Position numbers and translations under genes: made by a program | The notes under the pieces: model-generated | The model's database searches: none | What the model was told of the DNA's origin: nothing | The model's input: only the letters and a program-made list of their open reading frames with translations | In this document: positions 1 to 11,542 of the stretch, in pieces | Layout of the letters: every line of letters starts with the position of its first letter | Position numbering within the stretch: position 1 is the first letter of the stretch | Assembly: GCA_016110215.1 (NCBI GenBank) | Contig: JADWQD010000003.1 | Location: 3,410,001-3,474,000, forward strand | Source of the DNA: Capronia americana | Lineage: Eukaryota > Ascomycota > Eurotiomycetes > Chaetothyriales > Herpotrichiellaceae | Direction: 5' to 3' | DNA: 64,000 nucleotides

Positions 1-93
1 TTGACCCCCTTTGTAATAGGATTGCCTTGCGGCGTGGCGCAATTCTGCCAATTAGGGAAACAGATACGTGCTAATTCCATGGCTCTGGCGTAG

Positions 94-918
94 GGGCTGG
101 CACTGCAATCAATGGACCTCCGTCGACGACAGCGTCCGTGGCGGTCAATCAAAGGTGCGGTGCTCTCCTAGACCCTCGTCTCGATGCGCAATATTCGCCC
201 TGGTGGTGTCGTTGTGGTGGCCGCTTTTGCGGGCTACATGATGCTGGGATGGCGTCGCACAATGTCCGCAAAACTGATTCGAGTGTATACAGTCCTATCT
301 GGAGAGCAGTGGCGCGGGCGTCTGCTTCGGTGGCATCCTCGACATCCAATCTCTCGGCGGGGCTGGGTTTGCCTCGCAGCGTGTTGCCGGGCCAGATCGA
401 CACTGGGACTTGTCTCGCTTCTCAGGACTCGAGGTCTCGCTCGACCCTCTACAATCCGACGAAAATGTCTACACGCTGATCCTCAAGGACGAGACCCTAC
501 TTGGTGATCCACGCAGCGGCCGCGAACGGTCGACGGTCTCTTGGGAATTTGACTTCACCAAGGCGAGATGTCGTCCGCAATCGAACGGCCGCTCCTCGCC
601 AGTTGGCACCTCTGGGTTCTTCGTGCCGTGGGACCACTTTAAACCCACATACCGTGGCAAACGGTGCGAAGATCCCAGGAGTCTGGACGTGGGCGACATC
701 AAGGGAGTCAGCATCATGATCAGAAGGTGGGCTGGTTGGCTCGCTGGGGTGATTCGTCACAGCTGACAGAGACCAGCTTCTTCGGGTCCCAACAAGGGGA
801 ATTCCGCTTGCGCATCATTTCCATTGTTGCGACCTCGTCCCCAGAGCTCCCAGAACCGTCTCCCACGGTGGCGAGCAACCCGCACGAACACGGTGGGGTG
901 GCCACAGGCGTCTCCTGA
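94..918 (+). CDS. CIA30-domain protein (complex I intermediate-associated protein 30 family), 5' truncated
   Basis: Three exons are visible: 94-154, 293-726 and 777-918 (stop 916-918). The first is an internal exon, since a tag acceptor at 91-93 with an upstream CTAAT branch site precedes it, so the start codon lies in the first ~80 bases or outside the window. The joined frame carries family landmarks in order: WTSVDDSVRGG, then LGGAGFASQR, then WDLSRFSGLEVSLDP, YTLILKDE, STVSWEFDF, FVPWDHFKPTYRG and, across the second intron (727-776, branch CTGAC), SIMIRSFFGSQQGEF. These match the CIA30 beta-sandwich fold as I remember it. The family takes part in complex I assembly or, in short fungal forms such as this one, has an unclear role. 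Family assignment is confident; the exact function and the 5' end are not. Confidence 0.85.
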
Positions 919-3900
919 CGAGACAAGAGGAGGCCGGCCTATCGTTTCGGGAGATGGCTCGGGGGGCAAAACATGAAGAGAGGCAGCGACTCGCCGTCAC
1001 CTTGCCCTAAAGTCGAAAGTGTTTGCCCAGCAACGCCCGTAAATTTCGCCATCGGCCGATTCCCATGGTGCGCAAGCAAACACGAACGCAATAAGCCGCA
1101 CGACCAAGTCTCTTGGGGCCCTACCGTTGGACATTTCAGCAGCGGTGACAGGTTAGTCATTGCCATCTTGGTCATGGGGAACGCGAAAGGGCCGTGTTGA
1201 ACTTGCCAATAGCGCTGTCGAAGCAACTCCTCTCGTCAGTGCCAGGTGCCTCTCCCGTGGCTGAGTAAGGTCATCATGTCCACTCCTCGATGCTCCCAAG
1301 CAAAAGGACATGTCCGCAAAGGGACGATCTGAGTTGTCGCAATGGCGCTGGTTTGCCGGTTCGACTGCCTTCGAGTCTTGTGCACATCTCAAGGCCTCGT
1401 GCGGTGAGCAGGGCTGGGCTACTGTGCATCCCATGCGGCTTTGCGTTACAAGCGCGATTCAGCCTTTCGCCAAAGTCACATACGCCCTCGCTGCTGGCTA
1501 CCAGGAATGGTAACTCTAAGTTGGAGCCAATGGGCTGACATGCTGCACTTGGCACAGCCCTACGGTATGTGCGCGGGCCGTGACGTCGTGTCGTCGTCTG
1601 GCGGGATTACACGTTGCGAACCTTCTCAAATGCGCTTTAAGGCCGTGCTGGACATAAGAGAGGCCTTGGTCTACGCAGTAGGAGATACCGTCCTGGCATT
1701 CTGGAAGAGGCAACTCCCCCAGCGAGGAAAAGACGGTACAATACTGCAATACTGTCACGTTCTACCTATCTCCGTCGGCTGGGCAGGAGATGGAGATTAC
1801 ACTCTGCCGCCGATGATAATCCTATGTGCTGTACTGTATACGGAGATTCGTAAATGCCTCAGGCGGCTCTACTGGGCGTGACCGTGGGTGCGTCGTTCAC
1901 GGATGCAGATAGACCTGAAGGTATCTGTGGTCCACTACGGGGGGGTCCTTTGTCGCATCTTGCATGAACGTGCGTGTCGGACTCTGCATTAACGGTCGAC
2001 TGACAATTCCATCCTGAGTTAGCAGGCCGGTATTCACACCCAGTCGGGGCCAAGGACACCTCTGTCCATATTTGATCAACCCGCACAATGACTAAACCTC
2101 TGCAGCAGCCATTGCACGAGGCTCTCGACTTGTAAGCCTTGAGACACCGCTCCACGCAATGGGCTGTAAGGCAGTCGGGTCGGCATACTGTAGCGCGCAA
2201 GGCTAGGCTAGACTCCGGGGCGCAACCTCAGGTGTTTGTACCGTACGTGGTAAGGGGCGGCACCCAGCGGCCTGCCTTTTTTGGAGCTGCCGTGGCCGGC
2301 TATGCGATCAACCATACACAGCTAGGATACTTACCACAAACCATACGTTACCGTTCTGACAGGGCAGTGACCACGCGGTATACCTCGTTCACGGTATTCC
2401 TTCGTCTCCCTCGTTGAGGGGGCTATTTCTGGATGATAGATAACTACTACTCGTACAGTACGGAGAACGGAGCACCGTACCTCGGTAACTCGTACGAGGA
2501 GGCCTGGTTCGTCTCTCACCTCCAGTACCGTACCGGGCTCCAAGCATGCATGGCACGAACGTTTCCAGATCTCCAAGCCGTACTCGTTATGCAGGGCGAG
2601 GGCAAGCTTGCTCTGGCAGTGGTGGAGACTGATTACAGGGTGGTGAACTGTGTCAATCTGAAATTCGGCGAGGCATTAATTGCTCGGATTACATACGTAC
2701 CGTTTCTTTGAATAATCCAATTTCTAATCTCGCCGACGGGCACACAATTACAGGTCGGTTCGGTGCGAAGTCCCGGACAAAGAAACAACGATGTGCAGGG
2801 CTGGCCAGGCCCTATTCAACAACGATTCGCAATACGGAGTACGTATTGTAGGCCGCGCCCCAAGGTACGGTGAAGGTTGGGAGAAGAGGAGGTCACCAGT
2901 CTCGGTTTCGGGAAACCAGGTAGTAAGGTCTCTTGTGGAGGTGTGGGATCAACGTCATCTGCGGGTGGCCGTAGAGGCCGCAGTGCCTTGTTACTGGAGC
3001 CACACGACAGAGTGACTCGAGCGGACTAAGCCGTTCAAGGCATGTGTCCCCCCTTCGCCTGGGACTGTTGGTAAATCTCCGGACGTACCGAAGTACGGCC
3101 CTGTATGAGTAAACGGGCACACGGGGTCTGTTGCAATGTCCGGGCACGTCGTTCAAGCACAATTTGTCACAAGTGCGCGAAGGCTACTTTAGTCCGCAAA
3201 CGCCTGCGGCCACTGATTCCGCCTGCAGGGTCACTGGATCAGACAAAAAGTATCGCGCTCTCCCTGCGAAACAAAGCCCAGGTTCCAATTGTGTGCAAGT
3301 GGGCGGGTGCGGCGCAACAAGCCACCGCGCTACCAAGTGCAAGGGTTGTTTGCTAAGTATTGCGGGGCCTTCCTTTTTCGATGACCGCCCGGGAAAGTCA
3401 CGTGTAGGGCCCGAGGAAGGGGGGAGGGGATCTGTTGTGTGGGGCCGGCAGTAATCTCAACGCCTCCGAGGAGAGGCCTTGGGCTTTGGGGCCACGGAGA
3501 ATGGCCTAGGGCCACCCCTAGGAAGCTGTGCCCGCGGTGCCAGTGTCGACCACTGACAAATGGTCAGCCCACTTCCATTTCTGCTGAAATGGGCAGGGAC
3601 TGCATGATCCGCCCTGCCCTGGCCCTCCGAGTGCGAATCTCCTATTCGGGAATGCGCCCTACGAGCAAGTACTAGCAGGAGCAAGCTCCCTGAACATGAT
3701 CGCTGGTGACAGCTGCACGACGATCGTTCTAGAGCTGGGGGACTACCCAATCCAGCGCGACTACGTGATATTCGGCCAAGTCTAACTTCCCCGATCGACC
3801 ATGCAGGTGGCAGTCTATCGTTTTTGAGTTGAGCCAGGACGGGTCGTCTGGGCTCGGGTGACAGAGCAAAGCCAGAGCGCACACAATACATAGTACCTCG

Positions 3901-5100
3901 TACGAGGACCCAGGACTGAGCCGAGCACCTTCTTCAAACAGTTGCAATCCCATACGGTGGCCGAAGGCCCAAAGCCTCGGGCCCACCACTAAGGTGACCA
4001 CGGGCGTTTAATGGCGTATGCACTGGTGTCGCAATCCCTTGCAGTAGGCGAGGAAGGTCGCTGTGGACCGTTCGAACGCTCCATCTGGCCTTCGCGGGAA
4101 AGTGTCCAATAGAGCGCGTCTTTGGCCGGCACCGGCTCTGCGAGGCAAATCTCTCTTGGCGAGATGCTCAAGCATCTGACGTGTGCACTGTGAATGAACG
4201 TCTGGACACTGCACGTCGGGCAAAACATATACGCAGGGCGGACCCGGGAGAGGGCAGCAAGAGGAGAGAATTTGACTCAGCAAGCGTGGTTGGCATGAGA
4301 TCAGTAACTGCAGACAGTTGGACAGAGTGTAATTTACCCTTTCTTTTTTGCCCTTTCAAACTCAGTCTGGTCTTCCCACGTCTGTAGGTGGCATATGTTA
4401 CGGGCTGCGGAAACCTCCTATGACACGTGCGAGGAAGACTGAGCAGGCAAAAAAGAGAGAAAAAAATATCGCAACCGCCCTCGCCCTCGCACGCCGCGCC
4501 GTCCATTTCCTGCCCGGAGGGACGCGGAAGGCTACGAAGCACCCAAGAATCGCCTCTGGTGCCTCTTGGTGCCTGCGCATCCCCCCAAACCCATCGCAAT
4601 ACATTCCTAAAGGGACATAAGAGCAGTTGAGGCGTTCCACTGGGTTGCCTCGGCTGCCCCAGTCACCACCGAACGAGCAGGTTTAACACCCCCAATTCCA
4701 GGCCGCGGTGTCCTTGCGAACGTACGTCATGGGGAGGCGGCGCCCAGTCTGAAACCGCTCTGCAAGACCTGTGGAACATGGTCCCAAATCGTGAGTGGTG
4801 AGTGCAATGCATTATTCTGTCTGTTTCAGAGCATTGAAAGCTCCGGCGACTCGCGGCGACGTCGTTATGCAGCGAACGCCCCCTTTGCTTTACACGAAAG
4901 CGAGTCCGAAACCCGAGACCGAAGACGCCCTTCTTGGCATGCCTCGCGATTGGCCACGCGTACAGTAAAGCAGCAACACGCCACGCCGGAAGAGGTACAG
5001 CGGCTCCCGGGAAAGACCGGCACCTTTTCAGGCAGCACAGCGCCAGCGATGCCAGTCCCTGGAATGCAATGATGAAATCGATGCAATGCCCTGCTTGACG

Positions 5101-5121
5101 CTGCACGCTGCACGCTGCACG
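5101..5121. repeat. Heptamer tandem repeat CTGCACG x3
   Basis: Three perfect head-to-tail copies of CTGCACG inside the gene-poor interval. Confidence 0.9.
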
Positions 5122-5604
5122 GATAAACCCAGCTGCTTGCATCCGTGCTTGACGTCCATGCCCCCTCTTGCGAGTACGCGGCCGTGGCCGGCAGGCCCCA
5201 GCGCGAGTTGAGTTGGCTCCTGCAATTGTGCATCTGGCATCTTGGCCCTTCAACTTCCTTGTACAGTCCAGAATTGTGCCCTCCATTCGGCGGCCCGGCG
5301 CAGAGCAAAAATCACGCTTGAGACGGCAGATCTGAAAGTCCCCAGAGGGTCATGAGGTCGACAAAGGAATCATCTATTGGCTCTAGGCCGACGAGATGCA
5401 TTCGCACAATTCGTACCGAGGCTGCTAGCCTCGAGCATCTCGCCCCCTATCAATGAGTGGTAGTAGGCAGCCAAGGTGCGGCCTTCCGGATATTAAATTG
5501 TTCCAATATCCGAGCCGTTGATCGCGATCGTTCCCCGCGGTGCGACAGGGCATGGTGGCATGTCACTGCATGCAACCAAACCAACCAGGAACAAGTCCAT
5601 CAAT

Positions 5605-5623
5605 CAGCCAGCCAGCCAGCCAG
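5605..5623. repeat. CAGC tetranucleotide microsatellite
   Basis: Almost five perfect units of CAGC/AGCC in the gene-poor interval. Confidence 0.9.
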
Positions 5624-7083
5624 ATAGTAGATCAGCTTGGTCACCAACCAGGACGAGTACTCGGTACTATCGTATGCACACAGTTTTCTCTCTCGCGCAG
5701 ATCAAACCCTTTTCGATGCATGCTGAGTTACTGCGCTGTGCTCTATCCCGACATTGGTTCTTCAGTAACATGTTGTGGGGGGGCAAGCTGAAAAGTGCCC
5801 TTGCATCGTTCCCGGGCAGGCTCAACTGTAGGTCCTAGTGCAAAAGTGTTTTCCAGAACCGGCAGCTTCAGGCCTTGGTAGCCTACTCGTACAGTCCCCT
5901 AGCCTAGCCTATCCTCCAGTAAGTAGTAGTCGGGGTCACACAGTTACGGGCTTCAGTGCTGGGGGAAGACACGCTTTGTTCTGTTGCTTTTTTCCAGCTC
6001 TGTCCCCGGTTGTGACGGTGACGTTGACGTCGGCTGGCCTTTGCGAGAAAAAAACTCTATGTCGAACTTTAAGCGTATGAAGCTTCATGGTCGCACAGCA
6101 CAGCACAGCGCAGTGCGTTGGATGGTCTATTGAGTACTACTGTCTGAGCGGGCACGCGAAGCACATCCAGTATGAGTAGGTGCTATGGACTCGGTACGCA
6201 CACGCGTTCACCTGCGGGCTGGCTGGCTTGCGTCCAGGCGTGCATCCGGGCTCGCAGGCTTGCAGACTGGCAGGCTTCGCGAAGTGGAGCAACCCCGGGT
6301 GCGAGCCACACGCTGCCGGGGAAATTGACAATGAAAGCGAGGTGAGTGAGTTCTCTTGGTCGGCACACACACTATGTCAAAACCGCTCGAGTGATTCCAT
6401 CCATTGGATACCTACTGCGTACTGTGTACCGTATGTCCTATGCATTTACTCGGACTGTGTAGGCGTCAAGTCCGGATGATCTCCTGTACACTTACGTACC
6501 ACACCGCACTACATACGTATGTACTCGCACCCGTCACCACCTGGAGTTGTTTTCCGACCTTTAGTGATCCTCCCGCTGCCCCTGTCCTGGAGCGTGGCTT
6601 CTGCATGAGGTACGTATGTACATTTAGGTTAGTCACTTAGTGAGCCAGTCATTCAGTCACTCACACCAGGGTGCTTCACTGCATACTCCGTGCGGTGCGA
6701 TGGTGCGGAGTTTCAACCGATCCGGCCAGCTTCGCTCGGCGACACACAACACTTTCCTTTCTTTGCATACCGTAGCCGACACGGGCCTCTCATACGCTAC
6801 TACTACCACCCACGCTCCCAACCGTTGGCCGAGTTCGATTCGATGGCAACGTTTCCAAGCTTTGAAATCAAAAACTATTACGAGAGTCAACGAGTACACC
6901 GGCGCCCGTGGACGATTCCAACATCCTTGTTTGATTTACGAGTCGTAGTACTCCGAGTCGTGAGCTCCGCTTAACTTGGAAAACAACTCCCGCGTTGCAT
7001 TCGCGTTGCATCGCGTATTATAGCGAGCGGTGTGCGGTACTGTATGCGGTTAATGTACCCTGGACTCTAAACCAACTTGGCAT

Positions 7084-7140
7084 GTTGGCGCTCGCGTTGG
7101 CGCGCGCGTTGGCGTCGGCGTTGACATTGATGTTGACGTT
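7084..7140. repeat. Degenerate GTTGGC/GTTGAC hexamer tract
   Basis: A run of related hexamers (GTTGGC, GCGTTG, GTTGAC) with a drifting unit; looks like a decaying minisatellite. Confidence 0.7.
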
Positions 7141-7250
7141 TGACACGCCCCTTGGCTACTGCCGCGGCCGTCTGACACGACAAGTCGACGCACTTCCGCT
7201 TTAGTCATGCTCAATCATTGTCGTTGCTTAATCACGACACGTCATGCTCT

Positions 7251-7282
7251 CATGCCATGCCATGCCATGCCGTGCCGTGCCA
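7251..7282. repeat. CATGC/CGTGC pentanucleotide microsatellite
   Basis: Four CATGC units followed by two CGTGC units. A closely similar CGTGC tract occurs at 21776-21799. Confidence 0.9.
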
Positions 7283-7510
7283 GCCAAGGAGTGTGTCGCG
7301 ACCGTGGTGGCATTCCAGAAACCCAAGAAGATGCTCACTGCTTGGCCGTCCTGGCGGGGACGTTGGTGTGTGTACTCGTACTGTACTGTACAAAGCCCGC
7401 GACTACCTTCCAAACCCAGCCTGCAATACGAGGAGGTCGGGACGGTCAAGATCGAGCAAGAAATGAGCGAATCCGAATCCGACGCAATACGTGTCCGTCT
7501 TTGTCCCGTT

Positions 7511-7527
7511 GCATGCATGCATGCATG
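7511..7527. repeat. GCAT tetranucleotide microsatellite
   Basis: About four perfect GCAT units, self-complementary. Confidence 0.9.
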
Positions 7528-7648
7528 TCGAGCAGGCTCTCCGATCTCCGAGGAAGGAGACACCTAACTAGGTACCGTCTACTGTCCCGTTTGATACCAC
7601 AGTACGAGTATGGATATGTACCAGGATCTCAGTTCCATGACCAGGATC

Positions 7649-7669
7649 ACCACTACCACTACCACTACG
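7649..7669. repeat. CACTAC hexamer tandem repeat
   Basis: Three copies of CACTAC (purine-poor strand) in the gene-poor interval. Confidence 0.85.
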
Positions 7670-8076
7670 ATCATGACCAGGATAAGGATACCTCAGGTGC
7701 TAGACCGCCCAAGCACAGCAGAGCACAGCCGCACGGGTGTCGTGCATACCTGAAGACCCATCTGACATGAACACTAACCCAACAATACCAACTTGCAGAC
7801 GACCACGGGATATCTCAGCCGTACTCGCTGTCGAAGTCCCCGAAGCCCGAAGTCTTGGTGCAGTCACGCGGGCAATTGACCCGGGAGCGTTGGGGGATGG
7901 CATTCGCGTTGTCAATTGTCAATTGTGACCCGACTCAAGTAGGTAGGTACCAAGGCAGGCTGTGTTCTCCTCTCACATCGAGGCGGCATCTTATTTGACG
8001 TTTTACCGATGCGAGGGAGTTGTGTCCGCATACAGCGGTTCCGATTCCACGCAGTTACAGGGTGAGTAACGAGATA

Positions 8077-8097
8077 AGTGAGTGAGTGAGTGAGTGA
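8077..8097. repeat. AGTG tetranucleotide microsatellite
   Basis: Five perfect AGTG units. Confidence 0.9.
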
Positions 8098-8589
8098 CTA
8101 TGGACCTGGAAATCGTCTCAACTATCATACTAATACGCGAATCACCCCATCGTACGCATAGAGACGGCATAGTGCAGTGTTCAGCGAATGAGTACTGGAC
8201 TGGAGGACTGGCTGGTCGAAATTCGAGCTCGAGACACCTGGGGTGCCTCCGGTGCTGCCGCCAGTGCTGAAACGAGATTTCCATCATAAGCCTCGAATTC
8301 GCGATTATTTCGCGCTCGCATCGCGGCCGCAGTCAATGTTATCACCAGCCCTTTTGATCCGAACGAAAGGGCCATTGGGAAACTGGGGTACAGGGATACA
8401 CACAATCTGTTGGTGGTGATGGAACGATACCATCGGTCCCCTTCTCTCCGGCGCAGATGTTGAGGTGGATATTACTAATGGATGGTATCTAGGACGGCAC
8501 CGGGGGCCGACCGTGGCGTGGTCGCGAATATAACATCTCGCACCAGCTAGCGAGAGCGTCCTTGTCGAAGTCCGTCACCGTCGCCTTCA

Positions 8590-8611
8590 CCATCCATCCA
8601 TCCATCCATCC
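8590..8611. repeat. CATC tetranucleotide microsatellite
   Basis: Five CATC units (about 22 nt) in non-coding sequence. Confidence 0.9.
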
Positions 8612-9118
8612 TTCGTTGTTCTGTTCTGTGCTGTGCTGTGGTCCTGTTCGGTCGCGGCGGGGATCGTGCAGTTGCATGTATACCCATCGCCGACCCTGAC
8701 GACGTACTCTACATACAATATATATCCACATCTATATGCGTCCCCCGGATTCCCATACGCAGTAGTCCCGCGAAGTGCTTGATCCCGCTAGGTTGAGCCG
8801 GCCTGTTCTTGACGCCGGCCTTTCACATCTACGGTACTGCGATACTATGGGCCTAGCCAGATCTGATATACAGTACATAGTGTAACAGAGGACGAGATTT
8901 TCATTTGCGAGATACACGGTAGGACGGAGATGGATAGATTGAATACACGACGATGGACTCAGTAAACCCTGGCTCCCGCTGCATCCCAGGTCGGGAATGG
9001 AGGTGATGCGTTCTCGTGGTATTAAGCAAGATGCTGAGGGACTGGGCATCCAAGGAGGACAACAAGGGATACGTCGAAGGACAAGCCATCCTTGAATTTT
9101 GCCCAGAAAAGAAGAGGG

Positions 9119-9948
9119 TCACTGAACATCCTGCGTTCCAGAACTTCGGCGTGCTTTGATCACTCTACCTGCCTGGCAGAGGAGATGTATCCTTTCTCTG
9201 CGACCTCCCTCTTCGACCAGCTCGAGGATCCCATATGTCTCACGAAGAACACGGGAGAGAGGCCGGAACATGATCACGGCACATTGACCAGCTGATTTCC
9301 ATTCTAGATATCCGTTCTTACCAGGAATGAGCGTCAGAGTGTATGGGGTCAAGGGGGTGTTGAGGAGTTGGATTGGCAAGCGTGTTTTGGACCAGTGGTT
9401 TCGCAGCTCGTCAAAGAGGAGGCCGGAATAATTCACTTCGAGGCTGTACCTGTCGAACAACGAGATTGCAACGTCGAAATCCCTCCACAAATCCCCGGGT
9501 CGGCCGTCCATCAGAGTGACCGGTGCCCAGCGGAAACCTTTTCGTCTCAAGCGCGACCCCTTTTGACACGCCTCTCATTCGCCTCCAGAATTCCTCCATG
9601 CGTCTCTGTGCAGTCGCGTTTCCGGTCCTGCCTCCAATGCCTAGAAAGATACTCGTGTCCAATCCCATAAGGGCAGATGCACAGATTATCTCGTCCTCTT
9701 TCCAGGTTGTTGCGCTTTTTTCGGACGCTCGTGACAGCTGAAGAATATCAACGACGGGTCGCCGGATGTTTGGATTGCTGAGCGCCTCGCTCTCGCAGAA
9801 CAACACCTCCGATCCCACATGACTCTTCGGATACTGTTATGAAGGATTTCACAATGTCGAGTGCAGGGAAGGGTTGAAGGGTGAAATAGATCCAAGGTGA
9901 GTCATTAATGTTGTCCAGGAGAAGCTCACATTTTCCTGATGCGAGCAT
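9119..9948 (-). pseudogene. Truncated, frameshifted HET-family protein remnant (C-terminal part)
   Basis: Reading the minus strand downward, three blocks in different frames line up as one protein of the fungal heterokaryon-incompatibility (HET) type: a block with PWIYFTLQPFPALDIV and CGIGGVVL (9948 to about 9800), a block with EALSNPNIRRPVVDILQL and EDEIICASALMGLDTS (about 9818 to 9545), and a block starting KGFRWAPVTLM (about 9550 to 9119). The DEVICxAxLLxLDTS and PGFRWAP signatures are typical of the region behind the HET domain in many fungal HET proteins. The changes of frame sit inside continuous homology near 9810 and 9545, without GT-AG borders, so they look like indels rather than introns. 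No start codon and no HET domain proper were found; the ribokinase gene begins immediately upstream. A dead remnant is the simplest reading; base-call errors are the alternative. Confidence 0.65.
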
Positions 9949-10234
9949 CTGACATCAAGGAGTTCACGAAGCCAGCCATTCTCTGAATTTAATGCAGATG
10001 AAGCGGCCTCTTTCGAACCCCCTTCAATAGTATTGACCTGAGACGGGGGTTTTCCCATCGCGGTCCTCGAGTCGGGCGACCACTTTCTCGAGGGTCTCGT
10101 CCGATCGGGAGGAGCGACCCCGAACGACCCCAAGAGCCGCGCGCCTGACGTCCAAATCGGCAAATAACACAAGCATCTTAAAGAGTAAGCACAATCCACG
10201 GCCTACAGAGAACAAATACCTCGGTCGTCTTCAC
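9949..10234. other. Spacer between HET remnant and ribokinase-like gene
   Basis: The minus strand is open from 10215 to 10024 with a charged, helical-looking segment (motif DLDVRRAALGVV) that could be a further eroded piece of the HET-like gene. I cannot assign it. Confidence 0.3.
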
Positions 10235-11542
10235 TCAGGCTGCATCAAGCTCATCTTCCCATGGTATCCCGTCGAGCGAGCCAATGGATTCCGCCTTGAC
10301 GGCCGCTGCCTTGGCCGCCCAAGTCACAGCTCGAGCAATGTCAAACCCTCCTCCGGGGGAGAACTTCTGCCGGATGTACTGGACCGCATACGCCCCGATA
10401 AAGACACCGCCACAGCCTGTCGTGTCGACGACCTTGTCGACCTCTGCCGCCTTATAGTCAAATGTGTGTGGTTGACCGTCTTGCCCTCTCCAACCCGCAA
10501 CTCCTCCGTGACCACCCATTGTGACAACGGCGTACTTCATACCAAACTCCAGCAAGGACTTGCACAATTTGGTCCCCGTCGCTATTTCGGCCTCCCTGTT
10601 TTCCTCTTGTTCTGGTCGTTGCCCTGACGCATTGCTTGTTGTCTGGCGTCGATTCAGGAGGTCTTCGGCTTCAAGCTTATTGACGATGAGGTGTTCCACA
10701 GAGCGAAGAATATCTCGCGGAAAACCATCCATTACGGGGGCCGCATTCAGCAAAACCGGGATCCTCTCCTCAGCGGCCTTCTTGATAAGGTCTTTAACGG
10801 TTTGAACAGGGATTTCCATCTGCAGAATGAGGAGATGTGGCGAACCTTCACGAAGGTCCACACGAATTTGGTCCGACGTAAGCCTGTAATTGGCACCAGG
10901 ACAGACTATCACATTATTCTCGCCGTTCTTCCCTAGAGCAATGCTCGCTCTCCCAGTCTCCTCGTTTCGGCATCGGAGGATATGTTCCGTGTCCACCCTA
11001 TCCTCATACAGAGCTTGCACGATCCTGTGTCCCGCCGCGTCCTCTCCCACAGCCCCAATCATACTGACTTTAATGATGAAATTTTTCAGATCCTGGCTAC
11101 TAGATCTTCGCCCACCAGGCGCGTTATTGGAGCCGGATCTCTTAGAAAAACGACCGGCGCCGCCAGGGCTTACACTCCGAGCGTGTGAGAGCCTTGCGCA
11201 AGCTACAGCCTGGATGGCGCCTTTCCCTCCTGGAGTAGTCTCATGCTTGTCGGTTATCAAAGTCTCCGATGGTAGCGGCAGACGAGGTACAACCCAGATA
11301 TGGTCAAAGTTCAAAGAACCTATGACGGTTATCCGGAATGTGTCTGCGTACAGCGGGAGTTGCTGGTTCGAGGAGCCCAACTCGCCCGGGCTGAACTCTG
11401 CGCTCGAACGGCTGACCTCCGCACTTGAACGAGACGTGGCGGCTATGCTTGGGCGATGTTTGGCCTCGGAAGTTGAACGACGAATGGTCGGGCTGGCATC
11501 CTTGCCAACGGGAAAGACAAATGGTGACGAGTGGAATGCCAT
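10235..11542 (-). CDS. PfkB-family ribokinase-like protein lacking the catalytic Asp
   Basis: Single-exon gene of 435 residues from an ATG at 11542. Ribokinases phosphorylate D-ribose with ATP in the cytosol. After a Ser/Arg-rich N-terminal extension of about 65 residues come the PfkB landmarks: IGSLNFDHIW, TTPGGKGAIQAV (usually GGKGAN), a substrate-lid region, LLNAAPV, LIVNKLEAEDLL (the Mg-related NxxE) and VVTMGGHGG. The C-terminal signature reads DTTGCGGVFIGAYAV where active members have DTTGAGDxFxGA: the catalytic Asp is Gly379, encoded GGT, one A-to-G step from GAT. An extra Ser/Gly-rich loop follows the GGKG motif. The protein is longer than usual (about 310-350). The reading frame is intact, so this is either a recently inactivated gene or a non-catalytic PfkB protein. 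Confidence 0.85.
   Translation of the reverse strand: MAFHSSPFVFPVGKDASPTIRRSTSEAKHRPSIAATSRSSAEVSRSSAEFSPGELGSSNQQLPLYADTFRITVIGSLNFDHIWVVPRLPLPSETLITDKHETTPGGKGAIQAVACARLSHARSVSPGGAGRFSKRSGSNNAPGGRRSSSQDLKNFIIKVSMIGAVGEDAAGHRIVQALYEDRVDTEHILRCRNEETGRASIALGKNGENNVIVCPGANYRLTSDQIRVDLREGSPHLLILQMEIPVQTVKDLIKKAAEERIPVLLNAAPVMDGFPRDILRSVEHLIVNKLEAEDLLNRRQTTSNASGQRPEQEENREAEIATGTKLCKSLLEFGMKYAVVTMGGHGGVAGWRGQDGQPHTFDYKAAEVDKVVDTTGCGGVFIGAYAVQYIRQKFSPGGGFDIARAVTWAAKAAAVKAESIGSLDGIPWEDELDAA

Larger units (their letters stand above)
919..9118. other. Long gene-poor interval
   Basis: About 8.2 kb in which I recognise no protein family on either strand. Open frames are short, overlap in several frames and show no domain motifs. 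The interval holds many simple repeats (listed separately) and GTAC/TACG-rich stretches. It could be ordinary spacer, eroded repeats or non-coding transcription units; nothing in the sequence decides this. Confidence 0.6.

Noticed and set aside
1441..1881. 146-codon plus-strand frame
   Set aside because: Start is not better than chance, no motif, and stops and frames around it show no splice-linked continuation.
4663..5286. 207-codon ATG frame on the minus strand in the gene-poor interval
   Set aside because: No recognisable motif, Arg/Cys-rich mixed composition, and it overlaps a simple repeat; likely chance in GC-rich DNA.
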